Assembly: GCF_000330505.1 (NCBI RefSeq)
Contig: NW_004191876.1
Location: 210,941 to 231,671 of the forward strand
From: Entamoeba invadens IP1
Lineage: Eukaryota; Evosea; Mastigamoebida; Endamoebidae
Reading direction: 5' to 3'
Length of the DNA: 20,731 nt
Of the stretch, positions 1 to 9,508 are shown piece after piece. Each line of letters opens with the position of its first letter. Positions within the stretch are counted from its first letter, which is position 1. The position numbers and the translations under genes are program-made. The notes under the pieces are model-generated. The model was given only the letters and a program-made list of their open reading frames with translations, did not search any database and was not told the origin of the DNA.

Positions 1-327
1 TATTTTGTTAAAACCTAACTGTTAAAATTATGAAACTTTTTAATTCAAAATTTTAATGATTACGCCCAAATGTTTGTTCTATTATCTATTATCATAACAT
101 TTTGATGTATTTTATAATTCCGTTGCTGTTATTGTTGTAATCACTATTGTTAATAGACCAATTGGTGGTTATCATTGTATATTTATTTGATTATTTATCT
201 TGATAAATACACTATGTTATTTAATGTATTATTATTTATCAGTTCAAAAAGTTATAATTAACAATTAGATTATTACTTGTCACTCTATTGACTCATGAAC
301 ATCTCATACAGTCCCTGAATCATTTGC
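1..327. other. AT-rich spacer, nothing recognised
   Basis: AT-rich sequence with stop codons in all frames. I see no gene, RNA or repeat structure here. Confidence 0.6.
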
Positions 328-490
328 TTTGTCTTTGGCTATTGCATTGTCTATTTGATAATCTTTATAGTCTTTGAGTTGCTTGTCCTGTTTTGAGTAT
401 TATCTTATGTCTTTGATCATTACATTTCTTCTTTGAGTGTGTTGTCATGTCTTTGAACATCGCCTTATGTCTATGAGCATTACACTCTTT
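328..490 (+). repeat. Degenerate tandem repeat, 20-bp period
   Basis: The motif GTCTTTGA, with small changes, starts at 331, 349, 370, 385, 409, 429, 449 and 469. The last four starts are exactly 20 bp apart. The clearest unit reads TTATGTCTTTGATCATTACA (about 406-425). A 20-bp period is not a multiple of three and the frames contain stops, so this is unlikely to encode a repeat protein. It is best read as an old minisatellite. The first copies are much more diverged than the last four. Confidence 0.6.
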
Positions 491-1056
491 ATGATATCAT
501 TGTATTATCGTTGTGAATTGATCGAGTCAAGTGTTATGGCTATTGTATTGTGTTATAATTGAAATTGTGTTATAATTAATTATGGTTATTGTTACTAGTA
601 TAGTTAATAATATATTAATAATAAAATAAGTTATTATTTTAACTATAAGTTTATATTTAGGTTTTTTTTAAATATAAATCATGTACTAAACAATTTAATT
701 AATTATTAATACATTATTTCATTTTGTATAGTTTAAAACTATAGTATTGATATCATATGTTATATAGTATATTTAATAATTAACAAATATTTTTGAGTTT
801 TTGAGTTTGTATTATTATTGTTTAATATAGTTTTAAAATATAAATGTTTAGTTAGTAACGTTAAATATAAATATGATAATAAACCTTTATTTATTATTAT
901 TGGTTGTTTTATAGCTGTTTTAATTATTAGTTATCAGTTTTTTAGCTTTATTATAAGTTGAATAGGTTTATTTTATTACATATTATTAATAAAAATACAA
1001 TTATTTAATAGATTGTTATTTCATTGTTATTTGTGTTATTAAAATGTTATGTGTAA
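491..1056. other. AT-rich spacer, nothing recognised
   Basis: Long AT-rich stretch of short A/T runs with scattered stops in every frame. No gene, RNA or clear repeat was seen. Confidence 0.6.
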
Positions 1057-1147
1057 CTATCGGTTTGATGTGTAAAACAGTGCTGCATTTGTCACAATTT
1101 TTGTGTTAATTATGGCAATCACAGCAGTAATAAAATATAAACCGATA
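1057..1147. repeat. Imperfect foldback of about 90 bp
   Basis: TATCGGTTT near the left end is the exact reverse complement of AAACCGATA near the right end. Between them CACAATTTTTGTG forms a smaller central hairpin, and CAGTGCTG faces CACAGCAG imperfectly. It could be a remnant of a small foldback element or chance pairing in AT-rich DNA. No target-site duplication was found. Confidence 0.35.
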
Positions 1148-1176
1148 TTTAAGAATTGAATTGGCTTGTTTTCCCA

Positions 1177-1359
1177 TTATTTGGCCAAGTATTGATTCAA
1201 ATAACTATCTATTTCAAAGTTTTTTGTTTCACAAAAGTCGGCTTTAAGCTCGCCGCTAGATCTAAAAGAACTAAGTGTACATAAATTCAAGACCACTTTG
1301 GTGACGCGGCAAATAACAAAGAAAAAATAACACTTTTTACGTGATAGACCTTGATTCAA
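1177..1359 (-). CDS. Short unrecognised reading frame, possible gene relic
   Basis: A 60-codon frame on the minus strand from ATG to stop. Its centre (about 1240-1320) is clearly richer in G and C than the surrounding DNA, as coding sequence or its relics are elsewhere in this window. The C-terminal half (SSGELKADFCETKNFEIDSY) has a protein-like composition. The N-terminal part includes a short hydrophobic run after several lysines and arginines. I do not recognise a domain. It may be a small gene, the last exon of a larger gene, or a surviving piece of a decayed one. Chance remains possible at this length. Confidence 0.25.
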   Translation of the reverse strand: MNQGLSRKKCYFFFVICRVTKVVLNLCTLSSFRSSGELKADFCETKNFEIDSYLNQYLAK

Positions 1360-2640
1360 CCAAAAACAATTAATTTAACAATAACATTTGTATTAACAGT
1401 TATGTATATCTATTATTAATATATTTAAACTTTTAATAGTGTTGATAATTTTGTTGTATGAATAATTGGAAACACCTTTTTACTAAAAGTTAAACAATAT
1501 ACAAAATATTCAAAATGTATATTACTGATATCAAAATATAAATCAAAAAATAACAGAAATGATCGATTAAAATATTTAATTGTGATTCGATTATTACCGC
1601 ATATATTTTTAATCGTATGTGTAATAACATAAAACAGACTGTTTTAAAAAACATTAAACTTGCAAACTTTTTTTGTTGTTAAAAGTTTGGCATCAAACAT
1701 AAATTGTTAGATTCGAATATAATTTAAAATGTCAATAATTTTTACAACCATTTTAGTTGTTGAAAATGTGGATATCTGTATAAATAAGTATATTATATAA
1801 ACCAAATATCTAGACTACTAATAGGCAATAAACCATTATTGATTAAATATTATTAAATTTTAAAAGATAATAAAACAATTAATGTTTAATCAACTACAAC
1901 ACACTTTTAAATGTATGAGAATTTAAAAAAACCAATAACAACTCGAATGTTTAAAATAAAGTAAAAATAATGCAACCAACAGTCAAGAAATTACTTTTAA
2001 TTTTTTATATAATTATAAATATTTTTTACAATAACACCCAGAATTAAATTATGTTACGTCCAACTATTTTATAAGGCTTGCATGATACCGATATTAACTT
2101 TTATGAACTGTCTCATCTATTCTTTTTTTGTTTCATGTTATTGGTAATTCAGTTAGTGTTTATTTTCAGATTATGAATTTTGTAACAATATGTTTAATAC
2201 AATGATTTAAATATATTTTTGATAGATATTCCATTATATTACTTGTAAAAGAGGAGTAACGTAATTGCTTGAATCAACAATAAACTTTAAGATTATAAGC
2301 TGTAAATGATCACATATCAATTACAAGTGTATATTATAAAAAAATACATTAACAGTTTTTAGTATACAATTTATAAAGCAAATATATACTCTAAAATACC
2401 ATATACGAATAATACAACTACGATTATTGTGTTAATAACTGGTAATTAATAACAATTTTTTGTTGCATGTATGATAAAATTTTAATTGTTGAATTGATAA
2501 AAAATAATAATTTAATAAGTTATTATAGATATTTTATTAAATAAAACTATAATAATTTTATAATAAATTATTATTCAATTAAACTATAAAATTCTAATCA
2601 AATTAATTATAACAATTATTGTTACAATCTTATAGTTAAG
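1360..2640. other. AT-rich spacer, nothing recognised
   Basis: About 1.3 kb of AT-rich DNA with no frame longer than about 60 codons and no convincing repeat. It ends where the first composite A/B module begins. Confidence 0.6.
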
Positions 2641-2695
2641 TTATTATTAATTTTATTCAAAATAAAATAAATGAAAAAGTCAAATAATTTTCTCG

Positions 2696-2714
2696 AAATT
2701 GATTTAATCAATTT
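2696..2714. promoter_or_regulatory. Conserved palindrome upstream of element A, copy 1
   Basis: AAATTGATTTAATCAATTT is a palindrome with 9-bp arms around a central T. It lies 27 bp before the A core and is preceded by an AAAAAGTCAA motif. The same arrangement recurs before both other A copies (17359 and 19275), although most other upstream sequence differs. This could be a binding site or promoter part for A. That role is inferred only from conservation and placement. Confidence 0.4.
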
Positions 2715-2741
2715 CTTCAATTTTCGTTAAAAGTATTGGTG

Positions 2742-2840
2742 GAGGCTCCTAAAGCCGGCCCCCCTCCCCCACCCACCTCCTGGGAACAGAGATTACTTAA
2801 ATGTAAGATTGTGTAAAATGGTGAGTATATACCACGTCAT
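2742..2840 (+). repeat. Element A, copy 1: conserved 99-bp GC-rich block
   Basis: A strongly GC-rich island in AT-rich DNA. It starts GAGGCTCCTAAAGCC, continues into a C-rich tract with runs of 6, 5 and 3 C, then holds GGGAACAGAGATTACTT and ends at CACGTCAT. GGCT and AGCC can form a four-pair hairpin around CCTAA. The minus strand is a polypurine tract with several G runs, so G-quadruplex formation is possible. It differs from copies 2 and 3 by one base each. An ATG near its 3' end opens frames of different length in each copy, so it is unlikely to be protein-coding. Candidate roles are a small RNA gene or a protein-bound DNA site. I do not recognise the family. Confidence 0.75.
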
Positions 2841-3003
2841 CAAATAATAATAATAATAAGTTAATAATAATACAAGTTAATATAATAGAATTAAGTGATA
2901 TAAAGTCAAAAAATATTAGTTTTTAATTAATAAATAAATAATTATTTGTAATTGTAGAAATTTATTTATTTTTTTTAAATAAGAAAATTAAATACCTTTA
3001 TTT
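2841..3003 (+). repeat. A-to-B spacer, copy 1
   Basis: AT-rich linker between element A and element B. It closely matches the linker after A copy 3 (19419-19561), sharing TAATATAATAGAATTAAGTG, AAAGTCAAAAAATAT and TAAGAAAATTAAATACCTT. Copy 1 and copy 3 are therefore recent relatives although about 16 kb apart. The linker of copy 2 is clearly more diverged. Confidence 0.65.
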
Positions 3004-3047
3004 CATACAGCCATGACAAGGACTACTTAATGTTCTATAAATAGAAC
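3004..3047 (+). repeat. Element B, copy 1
   Basis: Matches the B consensus CATACAGCCATGACAAGGAC, then CTACTTAAT, then the palindrome GTTCTATAAATAGAAC. This is the only copy with GACTACTT in place of GACCCCTT, which weakens the small hairpin. The ATG still opens a five-codon frame ending at TAA (M-T-R-T-T). It sits 262 bp after the start of A copy 1, and no further B copy follows it. Confidence 0.75.
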
Positions 3048-3327
3048 AACATATTAAAAATGAACAATAGAAATAGTTAAATATTTAAAATATTAAATTA
3101 ATTAAAATTTATTAATAGTTAAATTGTTTTTTGGGTTTATTTGTTTATTTATTTTATTATTAATATTTAGTTGTTATTAATTTATTATATAGTTTTTATA
3201 AATGTATATATTTGTTTTAAGAAAATGTTATTTAATTGTTTTGACAAAATGTACTATTTCATAATATATTATTTATTACATTATATGATACATAAATTCA
3301 TTGTCTTAAATTAAACATTGGTTGATG
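3048..3327. other. AT-rich spacer
   Basis: AT-rich sequence after the solitary A-B module. I found no second B copy at the expected distance of about 300 bp. No gene was seen. Confidence 0.5.
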
Positions 3328-4472
3328 TATAGTCAAAATCAAAAAAACGGACTGATAAATGTTCCACTAATAATTAAACATAAAATACTTAAGTTTTTAA
3401 ATAATCCGATTTTTGGATCAAAAAAAGTTAAGACGAAGATATCCCTTATTTACTCTTAAATAAAAATTATTTATCAAAGAATATCTTTTTGAGCTTATTT
3501 ATAATTCGGAAGGTTTTTTGAAGACAAAAAATCCGATTATTATTTCTTATTTTCAAAACAAAATTGTCATAATTAAAATATGTGAAAATAAATAACAAAA
3601 ACACTTATAAGTTAACTTGTTAAATTTTGAAGTTAAAAAAATACGTAGTAATTTAAAAGTTTATTATTAAAAACCATTAAATGTAATTGTAATGAAACCG
3701 TATCTTTTATTATTTAATAGAATATTAAAATTAATAAATTTAAAATTAACAGCGATATGATTTGTGGAAAAACAATGGTGTACAGATATAAACAGTTCAA
3801 TATGGAGAAAAGGGGGGGTGTAAAGAAAAAAATACATTTCTTTTTATCAGAATAAATTCGCAAGTGTGATGGCTTTTGAGATAAATGGTATCAATTATAA
3901 GAGTTGGTTAATAAAATGTCATACTAATATGAACTCAAATAATTATCAAAATAGTTATTGACAATCTTCTGATGGATCAAGTAAAAGAAAATGTAAATTT
4001 ATCAATTTGTTCAAGACCGTGCTACTTGTTGTAATGCCAAATTAACTCGTAAGTTCTTCGAAGAAAATATATTTTTAATTTCTTCACGACTGGCCAGTCA
4101 GCAGTCCAGATTTATATACCAATGTAAACATGTAAGGAGTGTGAAAAAAATGTTTGATATTAACCCTTTTAATAAAACAAAAAGACGTATTCTATGAAAC
4201 ACAAAGGCGTTAAACTCAATACTAATCCGTTTTGTTAACAACTTCGTGGATTCTTTCGAATCACGTTTGTTGGAATGTTAGAAAATAAATAATTATCTAT
4301 ACGTTCAAATCGATTTTATTAACTATATCTGTATTTTAGTTTTTGTGTACAACAATTAAAAATAAATCATTTTATAGTTGTTTATAAAACAAGTTTTTTA
4401 ATGTTTTTAAAAATTGAAAATAAGATAAGAAAAGCAGACGCTTTTTTATTCTGATTTTTGAATCCGACTATA
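3328..4472 (+). mobile_element. Decayed Tc1/mariner-type transposon
   Basis: A transposase relic lies between weak inverted ends. The left end reads TATAGTCAAAATCA (from 3328). The right end, reverse-complemented, reads TATAGTCGGATTCA (ending 4472). Taking the outer TA as the target-site duplication gives an element of about 1.14 kb, close to the usual 1.2-1.3 kb of Tc1/mariner elements. The transposase is broken by stops and frameshifts, so the copy is inactive. The end assignment is less certain than the transposase match because the inverted repeats are short and diverged. Confidence 0.55.
3740..4290 (+). pseudogene. Tc1/mariner-family transposase relic (DDE/D)
   Basis: Conserved blocks of the Tc1/mariner catalytic domain appear in order on the plus strand, across frames. 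A first Asp lies in NSDM (codon 3754-3756). Then come VMAFEING and MNSNNYQ, typical of the block after the first Asp. The second Asp lies in FVQDRATCCNAKLTRKFFEE (codon 4015-4017), 87 codons later and in the same frame. DWPVSSPDL follows near 4090-4114. Where the family has ENLW or ENVW, this copy has V-N-M-stop (4124-4135), so the third catalytic Glu and the Trp are lost. VKKMFDINPF and FVNNFVDSFESRLLE continue the C-terminal part in another frame. There are several stops and at least three frame changes. The N-terminal DNA-binding part (about 3350-3740) is too decayed to recognise. Confidence 0.75.
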
Positions 4473-4519
4473 TAGTTATAATTATTATATTATCATAATA
4501 AATGTATAATTTATTATAT

Positions 4520-4587
4520 TATGTAAAGTGAGGAAAGAAACCCACACCTGGAGATAAACCCGCACCCATTTTCTTTTTTCTTCTTTG
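4520..4587 (-). repeat. Inverted repeat pair, left copy
   Basis: Read on the minus strand, this segment contains AAAATGGGTGCGGGTTTATC and CCAGGTGTGGGTTTC. It matches 6156-6222 on the plus strand at roughly 58 of 67 positions by hand alignment. Weaker similarity extends inward by another 60-80 bp. It is richer in G and C than its surroundings. It may be one arm of a decayed element of about 1.7 kb, or one of two dispersed copies of an unknown repeat. It starts about 50 bp after the right end of the mariner relic. Confidence 0.65.
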
Positions 4588-5138
4588 AAAAGCTGTTGAA
4601 TGAAAAAAGTTCAGTCTCAGTTTTTTTGGTAAATTAAAAATGTTCTTACAATTAAAATACAGTATAAAAACTACATTAAATTAACCTTAAATAACAAATA
4701 TAAATTATTAGGAAATTAAAAATTAATATCTATTATCCTGATATTTATAATGAAGTGATCAATAAGCTTTTGAACATATATTAGGTTTAGTTTTAATATA
4801 ATTTATTAAATGTTTAGATTAAAAAAAATAATATAAGGTTCAGTTCCTAATACATACTTTAAAATATTACTGATTAGTTTAATATAGTATCTTAACTATA
4901 GATTGTTAATTCAGTTTATTAACCATAAAAATACCAATAAGTAATCAATAATTTATATCCACTTTAAACCCATTTCTAATAGTTAATAAACTGTATTTAT
5001 CAGCCACTTAAACATAACAAATAACACAAAAAACAAACAAACATTAGTCGCGCGTAATTTGCATTATCTAATTGATAATTTATATGCGTTATGTGTATAA
5101 ATAAATAAAATTGCCAAATGGTAATGGGAATCCGTAAC
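4588..5138. other. AT-rich spacer between repeats
   Basis: AT-rich with no open frame of note. The first 60 bp or so show weak inverted similarity to about 6075-6150, continuing the repeat pair. Nothing else was recognised. Confidence 0.5.
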
Positions 5139-5177
5139 AACTCAACACAAACACATCTCTGTTGTTTGTGTTGAGTT
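5139..5177. repeat. Perfect 15-bp hairpin with 9-nt loop
   Basis: AACTCAACACAAACA (5139-5153) is followed by a 9-nt loop and its exact complement TGTTTGTGTTGAGTT (5163-5177). A perfect 15-bp stem with mixed base content is unlikely by chance in AT-rich DNA. No gene end, T-run or target duplication lies beside it. Similar GTTTGTGTTG strings occur at the start of the direct repeats at 6943 and 8615, which may point to a shared origin. Confidence 0.55.
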
Positions 5178-5579
5178 TGAATATTATAACTTGTTTATCT
5201 CAATTTTAAGTTTTCATAAATGTTTTTTGAAAAAAAAATAATGGTGGATATAAAACCCATCTAATTTTACAACAACTTAAGTTATTTTAATAGTTTATAT
5301 CAATATAATTATAATAATATGTATAGTTTGTTGTTGGTGTTTTTATGAATATTTTTATTAAAATTATTTAATTTAAGTTAAACAATTGTTTAATTTGTAA
5401 AAAAACAAATATTAGAAATATAATAACTTTTTATTATAATTATTAATGATTGATATGATAAAAAACACATTCTGTAACTTGTTTGTATAATGTTACAGTA
5501 TGATATAACGCAGTGATACATTATAGTACTGTTGATGCAATCGTTTGCATATCAAAACTTTTGTTTTTATTTACAACTT
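5178..5579. other. AT-rich spacer
   Basis: No gene was seen. A small hairpin, ATGCAA/TTGCAT around TCGT, lies at 5535-5550. Confidence 0.5.
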
Positions 5580-5626
5580 AATAAAAAAGATATGTGTCAA
5601 AAAAGACATATCTTGACTTTTTTATT
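5580..5626. repeat. Foldback hairpin of about 47 bp
   Basis: AATAAAAAAGATATGTGTC faces GACATATCTTGACTTTTTTATT across a six-A loop. The outer AATAAAAAAG/CTTTTTTATT pairs perfectly over 10 bp and the inner ATATGTGTC/GACATAT pairs with small bulges. It may be a remnant of a foldback element or a structured transcript end. No associated gene is visible. Confidence 0.45.
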
Positions 5627-6155
5627 GTTTTTGAACTTATTTATAAAATGGTGATATTAAAACACAACTGAGCTTTAATATAGCATCTTCACGAAAACGT
5701 AATTGATTTTGACTCGTGAGTATTATAGATATAAAAGAAAATATTTTGATCAAAAAATAATCATTTGTCTAGAAAAAAGCAAATTTTTGAATATTTTTAC
5801 TATACATTACTATATTATAGAATTTGTCTTGTCAGAATTTAAACTATTTTTATAAATTGGGTTTTGATAAACTATTACAAGTTAAAAAATATAGTTTAAA
5901 TTATTAAACTATATATAGTTTATATAATAGTATATTTGTTTTTTTGAATAAACACAAATATGAAACACTGTTATAATACACTGAAAATACGTAAAAATCC
6001 GGGCCATTTTTGTTCTTTGATGGTTCATTTTGAATCAAATTCGAATCATTTTTTATTTTTGAATAAAATACACCAAAAAGGAAGAAAAAGAAACTATAAT
6101 GACCGACTTTTTTATTTTTTACATGTTCTGAAAGTAAAAAACACAATAATTTGGG
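5627..6155. other. AT-rich spacer leading into the right inverted copy
   Basis: AT-rich, with overlapping short frames on both strands whose composition simply follows the base content. Position 6075-6155 shows weak inverted similarity to 4588-4650. No gene is supported. Confidence 0.45.
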
Positions 6156-6222
6156 TAAAAGAAGAAAAAGGAAAATGGGTGCAGGTTTTTCTCCAGATGT
6201 GGGTTTCTCGTTTCACTTTATA
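6156..6222 (+). repeat. Inverted repeat pair, right copy
   Basis: Plus-strand partner of 4520-4587. It contains AAAATGGGTGCAGGTTTTTC and CCAGATGTGGGTTTC. With the left copy it brackets about 1.6 kb of AT-rich DNA with no recognisable coding content. The two copies differ by about nine substitutions and almost no indels, so they are moderately old. Confidence 0.65.
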
Positions 6223-6942
6223 TACTATTATGATTAACCAGTTGTTAATAGTTAAAATACTAGACGTTTTACTATTGTTCTCTTTAAAGAAGTAACCATG
6301 AGGTGAGTTTTATTTTAATTTGCCAAAAAAATATTTGAGTGCAAAATAATTATTTTTTCAGAGGCATGGATAAAAAACAAAAAACTTGATGAGTAAATAA
6401 AATTAAATAAATAACACTTTTCAACACAAGCAAGACATAATTTTTATTCCGAATAATTTATAAGCTCTTTGAACGACAAGAAAATGAAAATATGGCATCA
6501 AGTTAACATAATTATATGTATGAACATATCAGAGATTCTGGTTTGCTTTAATTTGAATATTTTCAATTCAAAGAAAGAAAATGATTAATTCAAAAAGTTT
6601 TTGTAATAAAATAGTCTCAAGATACTTCATTAACAATGTTTCGTCTGATTGAAAGCATTAAACAAACGATAAAACAATTTCATTTTTTTAAATATTGTAA
6701 AAAAGAACACAAACACAATAATCAAACTAAATTATAATTCATGTGTTCGGACTTTATTATGATTACTAGGACCAAGATTTTTGAAAGCGCTTGGCTCTTT
6801 TAGTTCTATATTCAAATATTGTAGTCAATAGGCATTTATGGTCTTTGTTATAAAGCTCATTTTTAAAACTTTTTTGAAATTTTTTACTTGGTCTATTCTT
6901 CTTTACAAAAAAGAATCGAAACTTTTATATTCAACAACTGAT
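6223..6942. other. AT-rich spacer
   Basis: No gene was recognised. At about 6303-6361 a GTGAGT is followed by TTTTTTCAG, an intron-like pair of signals, but no coding sequence lies on either side. Confidence 0.5.
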
Positions 6943-7187
6943 AGTTTGTGTTGTGTACTATCGAGTTGTGGTCAAAACAAATAACTGATCTTTTTTTGGA
7001 AAAGGCTGGTTAATATTTCAATGTTTTCCCGTATTTGTACAAACAATGAACGGTATTGGTATTTTTTCAAAATTAAGTCGGTACTTTCGATTTTCATTTT
7101 TTGTTTTTTAGGAAAAAACAAAAATAAAAATATGACTTTTTAATGGTTATAAAAATTTAACAGTACAAACTTTTGAACTAAAGTTTA
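6943..7187 (+). repeat. Direct repeat of 245 bp, copy 1
   Basis: Begins AGTTTGTGTTGTGTA and ends near AAAGTTTA. It aligns over its whole length with 8615-8860. Shared strings include GGTCAAAACAAATAACT, TTTTTTGGAAAAGGCTGG, AATTAAGTCG and TTTTTTGTTTTTTAGGAAAA. The two copies are nearly equal in length but diverged at many sites. No terminal inverted repeats or coding potential were found, so the class is unknown. Confidence 0.7.
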
Positions 7188-8614
7188 CTTTAAAAAGCTG
7201 TTTGTTATTAAAGGAAATAACTGTGTTTTTAATTTGTAATTAACAATTAATAAGATTTTTTATAATTTAAATTGAAACAGAATATAACTATTACATCAAA
7301 TTATAATAAATAAACTATTAAAATGATCTTTTTAAATACACTTTTTATATAATGTTTTTTTGATATAAATAATTACAATCAACATAAAAAACAGTAAAAA
7401 TTGAATCAACTTTATTCCAAAAGCAAACAAAAAACTTGCTTTATTGAATTTGTTTTATAAATAAAAATAAGAAATTATTTTAAGTAAAAAAACAGAAAGA
7501 ATTACAATGTGACTATTTCCTCGCTCTCTAAGTTTTTTATTTTATCAAAATTGTTCTAAAAATAGCAAACTTTAAAATAAAACTTATATATCTAATTTAT
7601 ATAGTTAATGGATATTTTTTAAAAATGATACTAAAAATATCATTTGTATTTAAAATTTAAATTATAAATAAAAATACAATTATATATTTTTATCTGAAAC
7701 TTTATTTATATATGAAAAACGATTTTTTAATACAAAAATTGAATTGAAAAAATGTATAACATAAACAAAAGTAAAATATATTATTTTTAAAAAAATAAAA
7801 ATTGATATATTATAACATATAAATATATTGGAATTTCCTTTCACTACATACCAGTAATAATCAAACATCATTTACAATTTCTTTTAAACCTTATGATGTC
7901 GGTAGAAAAATTAAAATATCATTTATTTATAAACTATTTAAAATTTGTTAAGAATATTGAGAAACTAAAAACAATTCAAAATGGATTTAAAGTTTAAACA
8001 AAATATCAGCAATGTAAAGTGTTTTTCAAAAGGCTGTACTGGGGTGTCCGGATTTTTGAGTTTATTTTGTTTATTATTTTTAGGAATCGTTTTTTTCTCT
8101 GTTTAAAATTTTGGTTATTATTCTCCAAGTAAAAAAATAAAAACAGTCTTCAAATATTTTTTACTTGAAGAATTTTTAAGCATAAAAAAATTCCATATAA
8201 AATTTAAAATAACGGGATTTTTGTTTATGAATAACACACAAATTATACCAAAAGTGCGTTATATTATAAAAAGCTGATGTAATAAATTCTAAAAATATGA
8301 AGTCAAGCCTTCATTTGTAACAAATAAAATAAATTACAAGCTTGAAAGGATCGCGTTATATTGATATACTAATAGTGTTGTCAAAACAATAACTAGAATA
8401 TCAAAACCTAAAATTATTTAATGTATGCTTTTATTTATTTTTTCTTTTAAATTTGTTATTTCATTTATTTTTGTTCAAACAACTAAACCACATGTTTGTT
8501 TTTAAATTGAAATTAATTTTTAACGAAACTGATATTTAGTTACAAAATGACATAAACAACAACATTACAATTTACTAATGTGTATATAGTTGTGCAATTT
8601 GACCCACAATGTTG
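7188..8614. other. AT-rich spacer between direct repeats
   Basis: About 1.4 kb with no recognisable gene or RNA. A short frame at 7680-7871 on the minus strand consists almost wholly of A/T-rich codons and is treated as chance. Confidence 0.55.
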
Positions 8615-8860
8615 AGTTTGTGTTGTGTAGTATCTAGTTAAGGTCAAAACAAATAACTTATCAGGTTTTTTGGAAAAGGCTGGATAATATTCCAATTATT
8701 TCACGATATTGTATATAAATAATTGAATGGTATTGTTTTTATTTCACAATTAAGTCGTTTCTTTCAATTTTTTGTTTTTTAGGAAAAATAACAAAATAAA
8801 AAACAGGACTTATAGGAAGTTCTAAAAATACAGCGGTACAGTCTTTTGAATTAAAGTTTA
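8615..8860 (+). repeat. Direct repeat of 245 bp, copy 2
   Basis: Second copy of the repeat at 6943-7187, same orientation, 1.67 kb downstream. Similarity stops abruptly on both sides: upstream sequence and the sequence after AAAGTTTA do not match between copies. This supports a discrete unit rather than a large segmental duplication. Confidence 0.7.
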
Positions 8861-9291
8861 GACCGATACAATATTAAAAATAATTATATTGTTCTAATAT
8901 GCAAATCAAACTTTTCTATTTTTCAAATGGTGGGTCAAAGTCGATATTATCAATATAATAATGTGATATTTTTGTTATTTTTGAATTAAGGAAATGTAAT
9001 AAAAACAAGAAGGGTGCCATTTTTGTGATTTATGATATTTTGTTTCAGTTTTGTTATTCATCCACAATCCTAATGTAACAATTAAATTATAAAAATATAG
9101 TTTAATAATAAAACAAGTAAATTATTTTCACTTTTTTATTAATAAAATGTAAGGAAAATAGTTTTGAAATATTATAGTTAAACTATAATAACATTTTTGG
9201 TTATATATATTTATATATTATTATTTATCAATTTATCGAAACAATAATAATTAAATTTTAAACTTAAAAATTATGAAACTAACAAAAATAT
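8861..9291. other. AT-rich spacer
   Basis: Only AT-rich sequence with minor palindromes. No gene was seen. Confidence 0.55.
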
Positions 9292-9293
9292 TA

Positions 9294-9508
9294 CAGTCAA
9301 AGGCGTCTATTTGTCATAATTATAATTGTAAAAATTGCTTAATTGTCGCACAAATGGCCAATCATTTGGGTGTACGAAAATAAAAAATTGTTCTCGAAAC
9401 TGTAACTTTTGTCGAATTAAAAACTGATTTTTATCTAAAAAATCACTTAGTTACGACAAATAGATACGTTTTTCTGCTGAATTCACGACAAATAAACGCT
9501 TTTGACTG
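9294..9508. mobile_element. MITE, Tc1/mariner-like ends, TA flanks
   Basis: A 215-bp non-coding element. The left end is CAGTCAAAGGCGTCTATTTG followed by TC. The right end, reverse-complemented, is CAGTCAAAAGCGTTTATTTG followed by TC. That is 20 of 22 matching positions. Both ends are flanked by TA (9292-9293 and 9509-9510), as expected for the Tc1/mariner superfamily, whose ends commonly begin CAGT. A second copy of the ACGACAAATA subterminal motif lies inside near 9450. No transposase is encoded, so it would depend on one in trans. Confidence 0.8.

Noticed and set aside
2788..2806. ACAGAGATTA in element A as a U6 snRNA core
   Set aside because: ACAGAGA matches the U6 motif, but the catalytic AGC triad, the internal stem-loop and the 3' oligo-U end are absent.
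3811..3818. Poly-G run GGGGGGG as a functional motif
   Set aside because: It lies inside the decayed transposase between readable blocks and is most simply a local mutation or slippage run.
5960..6295. 111-codon plus-strand frame, the longest in the window
   Set aside because: It overlaps a minus-strand frame and runs across the right inverted repeat arm, whose other copy does not keep the frame. It has no recognisable motif and its composition follows the base content.
6303..6361. Intron-like GTGAGT ... TTTTTTCAG
   Set aside because: No coding sequence flanks it on either side, and such signals are common by chance in AT-rich DNA.
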